A model generated the notes under the pieces. That model made no database searches. It had not been told where the DNA came from and saw only the letters and a list, made by a program, of their open reading frames with translations. This document shows, one piece after another, positions 44,033-54,157 of a stretch of DNA of 64,000 nt. The position numbers were made by a program, and so were the translations under genes. Source of the stretch: Faecalibacterium prausnitzii (lineage in GTDB: Bacteria > Bacillota > Clostridia > Oscillospirales > Ruminococcaceae); NCBI RefSeq assembly GCF_003324185.1, contig NZ_PXUP01000004.1, positions 1 to 64,000 of the forward strand, in the 5' to 3' direction. Each line of letters opens with the position of its first letter. The stretch's first letter is position 1.

Positions 44033-45211
44033 TTACTTCCGTATTCCCAGCGCGTACTTCGTCATTCTAACGCTGTCTTCTTTTCCCCTTGCAAGCTGCT
44101 CATCATCCAAAATATTACGGATTTCAATTGGTGCACACACAATTTCGTTTCTATCAACCTTGGTCGGCGCATTCATTCCAAACCGATTCATCTCATCATT
44201 CCATAGACCCTTGCACCCGTAGATTGAAACGCAAACATACATCGGAACCGCACGATTCAGCTTCTTATACATTTCAGCAGTATCATCAAGCAGTTTTTGT
44301 AATTCCTCCCAAAATTCAAGTGTATTCAACCAGCGTTCTATTTTTAAATGTGAATCATTTTTATTTGTTTCAAACACATACAGATTCATTCTCAATTCAA
44401 CTGTACCATTGTTGAATATCTGAAGATGCTCATCATCATATTCTTCGTATTTATAATTTGGAAAATATACGCCGTCCACATTGGGAACTGGTCGATCTTG
44501 TACGATTCCATTAAATAGACTTTCAAATATCAGTTTCCGGTTTCTGGCAAGATCATACATTGAAAGAGCATCGCTTTGATTTTTGAAAGTAGCCGGAATC
44601 AAATGCACAAGAGCAAATGGGTGCGCTGTTTCTCCCTTATAATCATTTAATCGCGATTTTCTAAAAGATTTAATATCCTCTGCCAACATTGCTGCATTTA
44701 AAAAAGCACTTTGCATTTCTGTATAACTCATCGCCTGTTTTTTATTCCCATGCCTTATATAGAAGTGGAAATCTCCTTCCGGTTCTTCCGTAATGTACGG
44801 CTTATATAATCCACGTTGGATATGCAGAATTACTACATATTTTTCGTCATTCAGCCTTACAAAGGTAAATTCCACTTCCGGCATCACAGGTCGTATAGCC
44901 TGCAATTCGTTTCTTCGATCCAGTTCAAAACGATCTGGATTAGATAGCGCAATCCCTACCAATGCCCCTGCCATACCAGCATCTTCTCCGATACCATAGA
45001 AGATATATCCACCGTCTGCGTTTGCAAAAGAACACACATCGCTTCTAAATTCGGCTTGTTTTTCCTTCTTTTTGTTTTTATCTTCACATTTAAACGGTGC
45101 AAAATCAACCTTATAGTCAATAAAATTGTTTTCCCGATACGCATCATTATGAAGGAGTACTTTCAGGTCTTCTTCTGTCCAGTCTTGAAAATTTTTATTA
45201 TTTATTTTCAT
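44033..45211 (-). CDS. Schlafen AlbA_2 domain protein
   Basis: A 392-aa protein. The N-terminal AlbA_2 (Schlafen-like, divergent AAA_4) domain is seen in WTEEDLKVLLHNDAYRENNFIDYK, spanning residues 12-35, followed by SDVCSFANADGGYIFYGIGED and IRPVMPEVEFTFVRL. The C-terminal ~200 residues are not recognised. Such proteins act as nucleic-acid-binding or nuclease-like parts of defence and regulatory systems. GGAGAATTATCC precedes ATG 45211. It is the first gene of the AT-rich minus-strand island. Confidence 0.85.
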   Translation of the reverse strand: MKINNKNFQDWTEEDLKVLLHNDAYRENNFIDYKVDFAPFKCEDKNKKKEKQAEFRSDVCSFANADGGYIFYGIGEDAGMAGALVGIALSNPDRFELDRRNELQAIRPVMPEVEFTFVRLNDEKYVVILHIQRGLYKPYITEEPEGDFHFYIRHGNKKQAMSYTEMQSAFLNAAMLAEDIKSFRKSRLNDYKGETAHPFALVHLIPATFKNQSDALSMYDLARNRKLIFESLFNGIVQDRPVPNVDGVYFPNYKYEEYDDEHLQIFNNGTVELRMNLYVFETNKNDSHLKIERWLNTLEFWEELQKLLDDTAEMYKKLNRAVPMYVCVSIYGCKGLWNDEMNRFGMNAPTKVDRNEIVCAPIEIRNILDDEQLARGKEDSVRMTKYALGIRK

Positions 45212-45540
45212 GGATAATTCTCCGTTAAATCAACTCATATGTTATTGCCTACAATCTATAAAGAAACATTTTTAACTTCCTCATTTTGTAATCTTTATAT
45301 ACTTTTGTCCAAAACACTCCCGCCTTTATAGCCCTCAGAATATCGTTTTTACGCTCTTTCGCTTCTTACATCCAGCTACTATATCAAACATTGCATGCAG
45401 TCACTACGTAAGGGCACGAAAAGTTTCAAATATTAAAGCCGTGAGAGTTTTCCCACGGCTCAAATATAATCCTTTAAAAATTAGTTTTCAAGGGCGCAAG
45501 TGAAATATACATCAACCTATATATTGTATCAAGGTTGCGT
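45212..45540. other. Intergenic region holding the terminator of the polysaccharide cluster
   Basis: AGCCGTG (45437-45443) pairs with CACGGCT (45454-45460) and on the minus strand is followed by TTAATATTT, which would end glmM and the cluster. The rest is AT-rich without an evident gene. Confidence 0.6.
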
Positions 45541-46926
45541 TCAGTCAGCGTAGCCCTTGTTCTTGATGACCTCCACGACCTGAGAGACATACTTCTGGCA
45601 GGTATCATGGTCAGGGGCTTCCACCATCACGCGAACGACAGGCTCGGTGCCAGACTCACGCACCAGAATGCGGCCGGTATCGCCCAAAGCCTCGGCCACT
45701 GCCTTGACGGCCTCCTGCACTGCCGGGTCGTTCTGCGCAGCCTTTTTATCGGTGACGCGGACATTCTCCAGAACCTGCGGATAGATCTTCAGCGGCTCAG
45801 CCAGCTTGCTCATGGGCAGTTTTTTTGCCAGCATGACCTCCATCATCTTCAGGCTGGTCAGGATGCCATCGCCGGTGCTTGCGTACTTGCTGAAGATAAT
45901 ATGACCGCTCTGCTCACCGCCAATACGGCAGCCGTTTTTCGCCATGTACTCATAGACGTACTTATCGCCCACAGCAGTTTTAGCGTAGCCGATCCCCTGC
46001 TCATCAAAAGCCTTGTACAGACCAAAGTTGGACATAACCGTGGTGACCACGGTATTGGTCAGGAGTTTTCCACGCTCCTTCATGTAGCAACCATAGATGT
46101 ACAGGATATGGTCACCAGTGATGACATTGCCCTTCTCGTCCACGCACAGGCAGCGGTCAGCGTCGCCATCGAAGGCAAAGCCGACATCCAGACCGTTCTC
46201 TACCACGAACTTCTGCAGACCCTCAATATGAGTAGAGCCAGCATTGTTGTTGATGTTCAGACCATTCGGCTTGTTGTTGATGACGTAGGTATCCGCACCC
46301 AGAGCATCAAAAACAGACTTAGCGATATTCCAGCTTGCACCGTTGGCGCAGTCCAGACCAACCTTCACGCCCTTGAAGGAGTAGATGCCCAGGCTGATCA
46401 GGTAGCCCATGTAGCGGTTACGGCCTGCCACATAGTCCACGGTGCAGCCGATATGCTCACGGTGAGCGAAGGGCAGCTCCGGCCAGTCCTTGTCGAACAC
46501 ATGGAGTTTTCCGTCGATGTAATCCTCGACTAACAGTAAGATTTCCTCCGGCATCTTTTCGCCGTAGCAGTCGATCAGCTTGATGCCGTTATCGTAGTAT
46601 GGATTGTGGCTGGCAGAGATCATGATACCGCAGTCAAAGTCATCCACGCGGGCGATATAAGCCACGGAAGGGGTGGTCGTGACGTGCAGCAGGTAGGCGT
46701 CTGCGCCGGAAGCAGTCAGGCCTGCGACCAAACTGTACTCGAACATATAGGAGCTGCGACGGGTATCCTTGCCAATGACGATGCGGGCGGGCTCGTTGTT
46801 GCCGTTGCGCTCACGCAGTGCGTTGTAGTACCAGCCCAGAAAACGGCCAACCTTGTAGGCATGGTCGGCGGTCAGATCAATACCAGCTTCACCACGGAAG
46901 CCATCGGTCCCAAAATACTTTCCCAT
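45541..46926 (-). CDS. glmM: Phosphoglucosamine mutase
   Basis: A 461-aa alpha-D-phosphohexomutase. The start FGTDGFRGEAG, the catalytic serine loop MISASHNPYYDNGIK (phospho-Ser), the metal loop FDGDADRCL and the sugar-recognition GGEQSGH all fit, with the phosphate-binding RESGTEPVVRVMVE at the C-terminus. It converts GlcN-6-P to GlcN-1-P, feeding UDP-GlcNAc, the substrate of WecB upstream. ATG 46926 is preferred over an in-frame TTG. It is GC-rich like the core genome and closes the cluster. Confidence 0.92.
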   Translation of the reverse strand: MGKYFGTDGFRGEAGIDLTADHAYKVGRFLGWYYNALRERNGNNEPARIVIGKDTRRSSYMFEYSLVAGLTASGADAYLLHVTTTPSVAYIARVDDFDCGIMISASHNPYYDNGIKLIDCYGEKMPEEILLLVEDYIDGKLHVFDKDWPELPFAHREHIGCTVDYVAGRNRYMGYLISLGIYSFKGVKVGLDCANGASWNIAKSVFDALGADTYVINNKPNGLNINNNAGSTHIEGLQKFVVENGLDVGFAFDGDADRCLCVDEKGNVITGDHILYIYGCYMKERGKLLTNTVVTTVMSNFGLYKAFDEQGIGYAKTAVGDKYVYEYMAKNGCRIGGEQSGHIIFSKYASTGDGILTSLKMMEVMLAKKLPMSKLAEPLKIYPQVLENVRVTDKKAAQNDPAVQEAVKAVAEALGDTGRILVRESGTEPVVRVMVEAPDHDTCQKYVSQVVEVIKNKGYAD

Positions 46927-47061
46927 TATAGTTTTTTCCTCATCCAAAGAGTGAATTAATGAGTATATGCTTTAGCCGAGAAAAGTTCTCGTTGCCTGCT
47001 GCTCACCACGAAGAGGTAGCACACTTAAGCAGCACAGCCATGCTGACGCATGGCCGCAATC

Positions 47062-48159
47062 TTAGAGTTTTTCTGCCAAAATATCCGCAATTCGCTCACA
47101 AGCATGTCCATCGCCATACGGATTGCTTGCCTTGCTCATTGCCTCGTACTCATCCTTATCAGACAGCAGACGGCTGAACTCTTTATAAATCGTTTCTTCT
47201 TCCGTGCCAACCAACTTCAGCGTACCCGCTGCAATACCTTCCGGACGCTCCGTGGTATCACGCATAACCAGAACCGGTTTACCCAAAGAAGGAGCCTCCT
47301 CCTGAATTCCACCCGAATCCGTCAGAATCAGATAGCTACGGCTCAGGAAGTTGTGGAAATCCAGAACATCCAGCGGTTCAATAATGTGAATGCGATCGTC
47401 ATTTCCCAGATACTCATTTGCGGTTTCGCGCACAGCAGGATTCATGTGAATGGGATAGATTGCCTTAACATCAGGATGCTCATCCATCACACGGCGGATT
47501 GCCTTAAACATGTGACACATCGGCTCACCGAGATTCTCACGGCGATGTGCAGTAATCATGATCAAACGGCTGTCCTTTGCCCATTCCAGTTCAGGGTGCG
47601 TATAGTTTTCCCGCACAGTGGTCTTCAAAGCATCAATAGCCGTGTTTCCGGTAACATAGATGCTGGCAGGATCTTTGCCCTCTTTCAGCAGATTCTGCTT
47701 AGAAAGCTCTGTGGGAGCAAAGTTGAATTTACTGATAATGGAAACCGCCTGACGGTTGAACTCTTCCGGATACGGGCTGTAGATATTGTAGGTTCGCAGA
47801 CCAGCTTCTACATGGCCTACAGGAATCTGCATATAGAAGCAAGCTAATGCAGTCACGAAGGTCGTGGAGGTATCGCCGTGTACCAATACTACATCAGGTT
47901 TTTCCTTTTCCAGAACAGCCTTGATGCTATTCAGAATATTGGTAGTTACATCAAACAGAGTCTGCTTATCCTTCATAATGGACAGATCATAATCTGGGGT
48001 AACATCAAATGCCTCAAGAACCATATCCAGCATCTGACGATGCTGTCCGGTCACGCAAACAACAGTTTCCAGTTCTTTGCGTTTCTTCAGTTCATTGACA
48101 AGCGGACACATTTTAATTGCTTCCGGTCTTGTACCAAAGACCAACATTACTTTTTTCAT
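47062..48159 (-). CDS. wecB: UDP-N-acetylglucosamine 2-epimerase (non-hydrolysing)
   Basis: A 365-aa enzyme making UDP-ManNAc. Visible motifs are FGTRPEAIKMCPL (start), VHGDTSTTF, GHVEAGLRT, ITAHRREN and SDSGGIQEEAPSLGKPVLVMR. Length and order are typical. Its start overlaps the flippase stop by 4 nt. UDP-ManNAc would be one building block of the cluster's glycan. Confidence 0.95.
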   Translation of the reverse strand: MKKVMLVFGTRPEAIKMCPLVNELKKRKELETVVCVTGQHRQMLDMVLEAFDVTPDYDLSIMKDKQTLFDVTTNILNSIKAVLEKEKPDVVLVHGDTSTTFVTALACFYMQIPVGHVEAGLRTYNIYSPYPEEFNRQAVSIISKFNFAPTELSKQNLLKEGKDPASIYVTGNTAIDALKTTVRENYTHPELEWAKDSRLIMITAHRRENLGEPMCHMFKAIRRVMDEHPDVKAIYPIHMNPAVRETANEYLGNDDRIHIIEPLDVLDFHNFLSRSYLILTDSGGIQEEAPSLGKPVLVMRDTTERPEGIAAGTLKLVGTEEETIYKEFSRLLSDKDEYEAMSKASNPYGDGHACERIADILAEKL

Positions 48160-49418
48160 ATCTTCTCTTCTTCCTTGGTTTTTAATTTTTTTATTTTAAG
48201 TATTAGCATCAACGTCAAACCTGCTTCACCGATAGCAGCTGCACTGGAAACACCATAGACACCAAAGGCGAAGCCTAATGTAACATTCAGAAGCACCGTG
48301 ACAACTGCACTCAAAGAGAATGCCTGGCTATACTCTTTTTGATGTCCACTTGCCACAAGAAATTGAATTCCCAGAAAGTTGTTTGTAATTGACAATATCA
48401 TCCAAATGACCAAAGGGATAATTATATTAGAATACTCTGTGTAAGCTGCACCAAAGGCAATAGAAATCAAAAAGTCACGCAGCAAAATAATCAGAAATCC
48501 ACCTATTGCAAAAAGACCTACGATACATATTGCTGCCTGCTTAACCGTTTGACATCCCTTTTGGAACGATTCCGAGAATTTCACACTGATATGTGGATAA
48601 AGTGCTTGGCTAACCGGACTGAAAAACAAAATCATAATATAGGGAATCTTATATATTGCAGAATAAATGCCCACAATGCTTGAAACAGCAACCGTCCCAA
48701 GAACAGTGACTCCTACACTACTAAAAATTTTAGACATTGCCTGAGAAATAAACAAATACCAACCATCTTTTATTTCATCAATAGCTTCCTTAAATTTGCA
48801 AAGCCTTACCTTCAATCCATACTTTTTTCTTGACAATGCCAAACCTAAAACAGCAGAAAAAATAAATGTTACCGAATAGCAAAAGCAATACAAATATAAA
48901 TGAGCTTCTGTTTTAACAACCAAGAAAACCAGAATCACTGAAATCAAGCGAGACACTGCATTGATTATGGTAATCAGCTTCATGTCCTGTTTTCCTTGAA
49001 AAAGCCAGGTCAACTGGAATGCAACGCCAATAATCACAAGAAACAGAATATTCATACTTACAAACTGTTGCACACCAACATGTGTTACATAAGCAAGAAC
49101 ATTCATTCCCAAATAGGAAACTGCCAGCAATAAAAGTCTTGCGCTTATTATTCTACTATATAAGTTTTGTAAATTATTATCTCCTTCGATAGATACCTTT
49201 CTTGCTCCCGTAAAACCAAAACCATATTCTACAATAACCTGAAAATAAGTCACCCAGTTCAGAGATAATGAAAAAACACCATAGTTGGATGTGCCCAAAA
49301 CTCTTGTAATGTACGGAAGTGTCAGCAATGGTACAACCGTGTTAAAAATCTGAAGAATGAACAACCACATTCCATTTTGGAAGAGTTTGGTGCCCAACAT
49401 TTTTTTAATTTTATCCAT
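48156..49418 (-). CDS. Polysaccharide flippase (Wzx-like)
   Basis: A 420-aa membrane protein with 12-14 predicted helices, belonging to the oligosaccharide/lipid flippase superfamily that moves lipid-linked repeat units across the membrane. The N-terminal FQNGMWLFILQIFNTVVPLLTLPYITRVLG region (residues 13-42) is typical. It is AT-rich and overlaps wecB by 4 nt; it lies directly after the FrhB-like gene. Confidence 0.93.
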   Translation of the reverse strand: MDKIKKMLGTKLFQNGMWLFILQIFNTVVPLLTLPYITRVLGTSNYGVFSLSLNWVTYFQVIVEYGFGFTGARKVSIEGDNNLQNLYSRIISARLLLLAVSYLGMNVLAYVTHVGVQQFVSMNILFLVIIGVAFQLTWLFQGKQDMKLITIINAVSRLISVILVFLVVKTEAHLYLYCFCYSVTFIFSAVLGLALSRKKYGLKVRLCKFKEAIDEIKDGWYLFISQAMSKIFSSVGVTVLGTVAVSSIVGIYSAIYKIPYIMILFFSPVSQALYPHISVKFSESFQKGCQTVKQAAICIVGLFAIGGFLIILLRDFLISIAFGAAYTEYSNIIIPLVIWMILSITNNFLGIQFLVASGHQKEYSQAFSLSAVVTVLLNVTLGFAFGVYGVSSAAAIGEAGLTLMLILKIKKLKTKEEEKI

Positions 49419-50603
49419 TTATCTTCTTCCCAATACTTTCTTCACACACATTTTCGCCGCATGAATAATTGGCCGTTTCAGTTTTTCCTTTCTAAACACA
49501 GAATCACACGCTTTGTCGAATCCTTTCTCCGGATACAATTCCACAAAGCGATTACGGTATGCGGATGGAGTGGATGGATTAGCAAGCTGATTTTCAAACT
49601 TCAGTGCTTCTTCAATGGGCCTTGAATCAATAGAAAGATATTTTTCATTCCCTAGCTGTGCAAGAAACTTCTGTCCCTTCTCTGAATTACAAAGCACACA
49701 AGAAACGCCTTGATATTTCATTTCTGCAAGATTTCCGTCAACAGAAGCCGCTCTACCGAGTCCGGTAAAGTCTCCAATGGTTAAATCGCCACATCTGTTA
49801 GGTCCCGCATACATACAACTATAACAATTGGGTCTGTAAATTGTTGCGTTGTGATATCCAATCTGGAAATTATCATTACTTTCTACATATTTATGATAGT
49901 TCTTTCCATTATAATCCACACTAAATACGAATTTGGATGTCATGAAACGTTCATCTCTGAATGATAGTCTGTCAATTTCAGCTCCACCATTGCATATGGT
50001 TTTAACATGCTCCTTAATGTAACTATCAGAAGGCACACCATGACAAATGATATCGATTGTAAACAGGTTCTCCGTGTTGACTCTTTTTATTTCTGCGTAT
50101 TTTTTTACTGCCGCTACCTGGCAAGGCAAACCAATAAAGACAAGCGGCTTTCCATTTTTTAAGATATCAGCGATATCTTCACTAATATTTCCCATAAAAG
50201 AAAATGTATACTTAGAATTCACAAATTGATGAATATCTTCTTCTGAAAATCCCAGTTTATACTTGGCCGTCAATTCTTTGTTATCAAAATACACACCCGC
50301 AAATGGGATATCGTTTTTCAGGCACCATCTATAAACTGCTTGCGCAACACCGCCAGAAGCGCTAGATTTCCGAATTGCCTTGTTTGTAGCATAACAGGAG
50401 TAACACCGCTTTGGTGTAATCTTTTCTATTTGATTAATTGCGGGACACGCTTTTTGGCATAAGCCACACTCTACACATTTACTGCTGTCGATCACCGGAT
50501 AAATATTGTTCAACGCATCTCGTGTAAACGTAACAGCTTTTTTCTTGCATGCCAATCTACAATTTCCGCAACCAGTACAGACATCTTTACTTGCTAGTTC
50601 CAT
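49419..50603 (-). CDS. FrhB-like 4Fe-4S protein of a polysaccharide cluster
   Basis: A 394-aa protein. Two N-terminal 4Fe-4S clusters are indicated by CTGCGNCRLAC and CVECGLCQKACP. The FrhB/FdhB-type domains follow (Coenzyme F420 hydrogenase/dehydrogenase beta subunit), with SSASGGVAQAVYR, IGLPCQVAAVKKY, DIICHGVPSDSYI and a late Cys-rich NCYSCMYAGPNRCGDLTIGDF. F420 is not expected in this organism, so the family name probably does not give the function. Such proteins often sit beside pyruvyl transferase-like genes in capsule loci. ATG 50603 follows GAGGAG. Confidence 0.9.
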   Translation of the reverse strand: MELASKDVCTGCGNCRLACKKKAVTFTRDALNNIYPVIDSSKCVECGLCQKACPAINQIEKITPKRCYSCYATNKAIRKSSASGGVAQAVYRWCLKNDIPFAGVYFDNKELTAKYKLGFSEEDIHQFVNSKYTFSFMGNISEDIADILKNGKPLVFIGLPCQVAAVKKYAEIKRVNTENLFTIDIICHGVPSDSYIKEHVKTICNGGAEIDRLSFRDERFMTSKFVFSVDYNGKNYHKYVESNDNFQIGYHNATIYRPNCYSCMYAGPNRCGDLTIGDFTGLGRAASVDGNLAEMKYQGVSCVLCNSEKGQKFLAQLGNEKYLSIDSRPIEEALKFENQLANPSTPSAYRNRFVELYPEKGFDKACDSVFRKEKLKRPIIHAAKMCVKKVLGRR

Positions 50604-50651
50604 TCTCTTTCTCCTCACCGCAACTTGCTTTCTCTAATATCACTTCTTGTT

Positions 50652-51854
50652 TTATTCGAACAGTTTTAGCCTTTTTTTATTGATTATCGGTAACTCGTCT
50701 TTTATCTTCGAAACATAATAAATCACACAGCAAATCAAAAGAATAAAAGCCTGATCCCTTCCTTCGACCTGAGCATGTAACATCAGCGTAGTCAGAAAAC
50801 CGCTTAGAACATTAGTGATAAGTATAGGGCACTCCCTCGACATTCTACTTGTTCTTATAAGAATAAAAATAAAAAAAGCAAGTAGAACTATACCTCCGGC
50901 CAACAAGAGTGTCAAATAAGTGTTATGTGGGTTTCCAGTATTAAACAATCCAGTAGTTGTTCTTTCTTTGACCATAAAATTAAAACTGTCATCATCCAGA
51001 TATCCATAACCAAACCAAGGTCGCTCTAATATCCACTTAAACGAAATTGACCAAAGCGTCGTTCTATAAGTTAATGTGGCGTTTCTACCCAATGCTTCAA
51101 AAATATTTACATAAAAATTGGATATTGACTGCATAATTACTACGGTAAAAAAGATAAATGCATTAAATATTATTGAAAATGTCGGAGTAAGAAACTTAAT
51201 ATCTTTTACTTCTAATATAAGCAAAAATGCAACAATAATTACAGCCATAAGCTTTGCAGTTGCAATATCACGTAAAAAAGCAAACAGAATTAGATTAAAT
51301 ATTGCAAATACTGGAATTTTATATTTTTTCCTATGATAAAAATTATATAGTACGCCAAACATTATGGATAAAATATATAGTCTAATTGTAGCATTATCTC
51401 CACCTAGCAAAAAAACTGAAGCCGCTCCCATCGCATCAACATACATGGAATTTGGAAATATAATTGCAGAAATAGTATTTAATACAGTACAAGCCAAACT
51501 AATTTTATATGCCCACTTAAAAAATTTTCCCCCATCGGATGTAACTCCAATCTTTACTGTACTCCACATGAGCAATATTCTAATTACTTCCTTTAAACAA
51601 TGTGTATATGAAGTCTTATTTATTATATTTATTGCTGTCATTAATACACAAAAAGCAATAATCAACTTATCATATCCACCAATTTTATATTCATTTCCTT
51701 GCAGTAGATATATTGCTATAAACAACTGAAGTAGCGAAAGTCCCAAATAGAACACTGCAAAAAGTCTGTCAACATACAATAGGCACTCGAACTTATAAAT
51801 CCAAAATATACCCAATATATAGCATAATGTGGTCAATCGAATTTTGCCCTTCAT
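50652..51854 (-). CDS. O-antigen ligase/polymerase-like membrane protein (Wzy-like)
   Basis: A 400-aa protein with about ten to twelve membrane helices. The ligase/polymerase pattern is seen in RPWFGYGYLDD and GNPHNTYLTLLLAGGIVLL (about 305-330), where the His is typical of the active loop. It would polymerise repeat units outside the membrane. GGGAGGCG precedes ATG 51854, chosen over an upstream in-frame start. Strongly AT-rich. Confidence 0.85.
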   Translation of the reverse strand: MKGKIRLTTLCYILGIFWIYKFECLLYVDRLFAVFYLGLSLLQLFIAIYLLQGNEYKIGGYDKLIIAFCVLMTAINIINKTSYTHCLKEVIRILLMWSTVKIGVTSDGGKFFKWAYKISLACTVLNTISAIIFPNSMYVDAMGAASVFLLGGDNATIRLYILSIMFGVLYNFYHRKKYKIPVFAIFNLILFAFLRDIATAKLMAVIIVAFLLILEVKDIKFLTPTFSIIFNAFIFFTVVIMQSISNFYVNIFEALGRNATLTYRTTLWSISFKWILERPWFGYGYLDDDSFNFMVKERTTTGLFNTGNPHNTYLTLLLAGGIVLLAFFIFILIRTSRMSRECPILITNVLSGFLTTLMLHAQVEGRDQAFILLICCVIYYVSKIKDELPIINKKRLKLFE

Positions 51855-51908
51855 TTTTTCGCCTCCCTTTATATCAGAAACAGTCATCCAAGCATAAGAA
51901 TATGTTGC

Positions 51909-53015
51909 TTATATGTTTTCTTTAATAATCCGTTTCATCAATGCTTCGTTATCTGTTCCCTGATAAAAATCATAGGCGTTTTTAGCATACAAATCATAGT
52001 TTTCTTCAATATCACGAATTGCACGCATCAAAGCATCTTTTTTCATGGGTACACAAACGCCAGCCTTGGCAGCCCCGATTGTATTAACCAGACCAGGAAC
52101 TTCATTTCCGATTGCAGGAATGCGCAGACCGGAGTATTCATAAATCTTATTGGGCGCACAAAATGCACGGTTCAGACTATTCCGATCGTCATAAAAAACA
52201 AAACCAATGGCAGCATAGCTAGTCACTTCCAGATGATATGGTGCAGGAATGTTCTTAATAAAAATACTCTTATCGTATTCTTTTTTAATATCTACAAAAA
52301 TATTTTCCGGATCCAGACCCATCAATACAAAGTAATAGCCAGTACCGGAATCGCGAATTGCCCTTGCCATCTCCAACATATAATCCCGGCTTTTCAAGAT
52401 TCCCTGATAGATAATAAATTTCTTATCCTGAACCAGTTCAATTGCTTTCTTGGTTGCTTCAATAGATGGAGTCTTGCGTCTTGCGTCTTGAAAATCGTAT
52501 GGTTTATTGGGCATAACATAAGGCAACTTCTTCAGACCATACCAGTTTCTCATAATAAAAGCTCTCGTTGTCTCGCAACAAACAATGAACTTTGCATCTC
52601 CTGTGAGCATACTAAAAAGCCTATTCTTAGTCTTATTGTCATCCAAGAGTTCCAAGGATGTCAGCGCGTAATTATATTCCTTCAACTTGCCCACCATCGG
52701 CATGGCAGTCTCTGCGGTTCCAAACCAAAACAGCGTTTGTGAAGCATCCTTTACAGTTTTCATTTTCTTTTTCACTGCAGAAGCAAACTGATACCAGTTA
52801 TTGAGTCTATCCAGTTTTCCGGGCAGTTTTCCACGCTGTTCGTGAAGATCAACACAAGGAATATTTTCTGCATCAAAAATTGCCAGCAGCTGCTTAGCGC
52901 AAGAGCCATACCATACTTCAACATCCACACCGTTCTTCTTCAACATACGAATTTGTGCAATGCAAGGGGGATAAATATGTAACTCAGATTTCACTATATA
53001 GATAACTTTTTTCAT
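51909..53015 (-). CDS. Glycosyltransferase family 4-like protein
   Basis: A 368-aa GT-B enzyme. It has a two-lobed pattern with the N-lobe IYIVKSELHIYPPCIAQIRML and the C-lobe KKFIIYQGILKSRDYMLEMARAI, then YYFVLMGLDPEN and a nucleotide-sugar region IYEYSGLRIPAIG. It would add one sugar to the lipid-linked repeat unit. It overlaps the next pyruvyl transferase-like gene by 4 nt. Donor and linkage unknown. Confidence 0.85.
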   Translation of the reverse strand: MKKVIYIVKSELHIYPPCIAQIRMLKKNGVDVEVWYGSCAKQLLAIFDAENIPCVDLHEQRGKLPGKLDRLNNWYQFASAVKKKMKTVKDASQTLFWFGTAETAMPMVGKLKEYNYALTSLELLDDNKTKNRLFSMLTGDAKFIVCCETTRAFIMRNWYGLKKLPYVMPNKPYDFQDARRKTPSIEATKKAIELVQDKKFIIYQGILKSRDYMLEMARAIRDSGTGYYFVLMGLDPENIFVDIKKEYDKSIFIKNIPAPYHLEVTSYAAIGFVFYDDRNSLNRAFCAPNKIYEYSGLRIPAIGNEVPGLVNTIGAAKAGVCVPMKKDALMRAIRDIEENYDLYAKNAYDFYQGTDNEALMKRIIKENI

Positions 53016-54136
53016 TTCACTACCCTCTCATTATCGATTGCACTTTGAAGAAATGCCTTTGATGCATCTGCAGCCGATCGAATTTTGGGGTCTACTTCTG
53101 TGTAATCAATCTCTTCTTTTGGAATAACTGGTGCATCACCATAAAAAATTCTACTCTCAAGGCCAATCAAGGTCAGATAATCCCGAATTCTGGAATCAGT
53201 GCTTTGCCTGTTATTGATCACGGAATACATGGGCTTGTTAAATATTGTAGAGAAAACCGTACCATGATATCCATCTGTCATGACAGCCGAAGCATGATAC
53301 ATATAATTCAAAAATTCTACCGGACTTGCATCATTGATAAAATTGCCACGGAAGGATTCTTTTTCCAAATGCATCCAAATATACTTAATTTTCAGTCCGC
53401 GCTCTTTTGCAATCTGCTCTGCAATTGCCATGTTCCGCTTGATAGGTTTCTTATCAATGAGATAGCAAAGCAGGTATTTTTCCTTAGCAAGTGGACTGCT
53501 CTTATCCACAAATGTTTCCCAATCTTCTCTTGTCAGTAAAAGGACAGGATCAACTGTGTCCACAACACTGTGCCCGCAAATTGCTTCTACTTTTTCTTTC
53601 GCGCCCTTTTCTCTCAAACCAACATACGGAAAATCCTTTGCATATTTAGAATATCCACGAATATCCTCCAAAGATGACTCTCCGATACTTACTGAATAGC
53701 CAATCTTTATCGCCTTCGTCTCAAATGGGAAAAAGAACATCTCGTCAAAATCAAAGATATGCGGATTCCACACCTGATCGCTGCCGGTGATAATGGCCCG
53801 ATACTGTTCCCGGTCCACCAATGCTTTTAGCTGCTCCACATTTACAACTTTTTCTGTATGCGGAATATAATTTTCTACAAAATCTGCAAACCCTTTTTCT
53901 TTCCTGAGCCTCTGCTTTACAAATGGCAGCAATACAACATTCACAATGACATTCTTGATTCCGTCTTTTTTATGAAAAACAGAATTGTTTTTCTCCTGAA
54001 CTCTGGAAATTGCATTCAGTACCGTTGCCTCGCAACCCACTTTCTCCAAATATTTTCTGAGGGCATAGCACTGTAGAACTGCTCCATAGTTTCTGGCGAA
54101 ATGATATGTAATGATTCCAACTTTTTCTTTACTCAT
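53012..54136 (-). CDS. Polysaccharide pyruvyl transferase family protein
   Basis: A 374-aa protein of the CsaB/WcaK-like family. Typical segments are GIITYHFARNYGAVLQCYALRKYL (residues 6-29), RAIITGSDQVWNPHIF (about 112-127), ILLLTREDWE and SAVMTDGYHGTVFSTIFNKP (about 288-307). The enzymes attach a ketal pyruvate to a sugar, but many members are uncharacterised. It is one of two such genes in this cluster, each accompanied by an FrhB-like gene. Confidence 0.9.
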   Translation of the reverse strand: MSKEKVGIITYHFARNYGAVLQCYALRKYLEKVGCEATVLNAISRVQEKNNSVFHKKDGIKNVIVNVVLLPFVKQRLRKEKGFADFVENYIPHTEKVVNVEQLKALVDREQYRAIITGSDQVWNPHIFDFDEMFFFPFETKAIKIGYSVSIGESSLEDIRGYSKYAKDFPYVGLREKGAKEKVEAICGHSVVDTVDPVLLLTREDWETFVDKSSPLAKEKYLLCYLIDKKPIKRNMAIAEQIAKERGLKIKYIWMHLEKESFRGNFINDASPVEFLNYMYHASAVMTDGYHGTVFSTIFNKPMYSVINNRQSTDSRIRDYLTLIGLESRIFYGDAPVIPKEEIDYTEVDPKIRSAADASKAFLQSAIDNERVVK

Positions 54137-54157
54137 ATATGACCCTCTATCTCTCTC

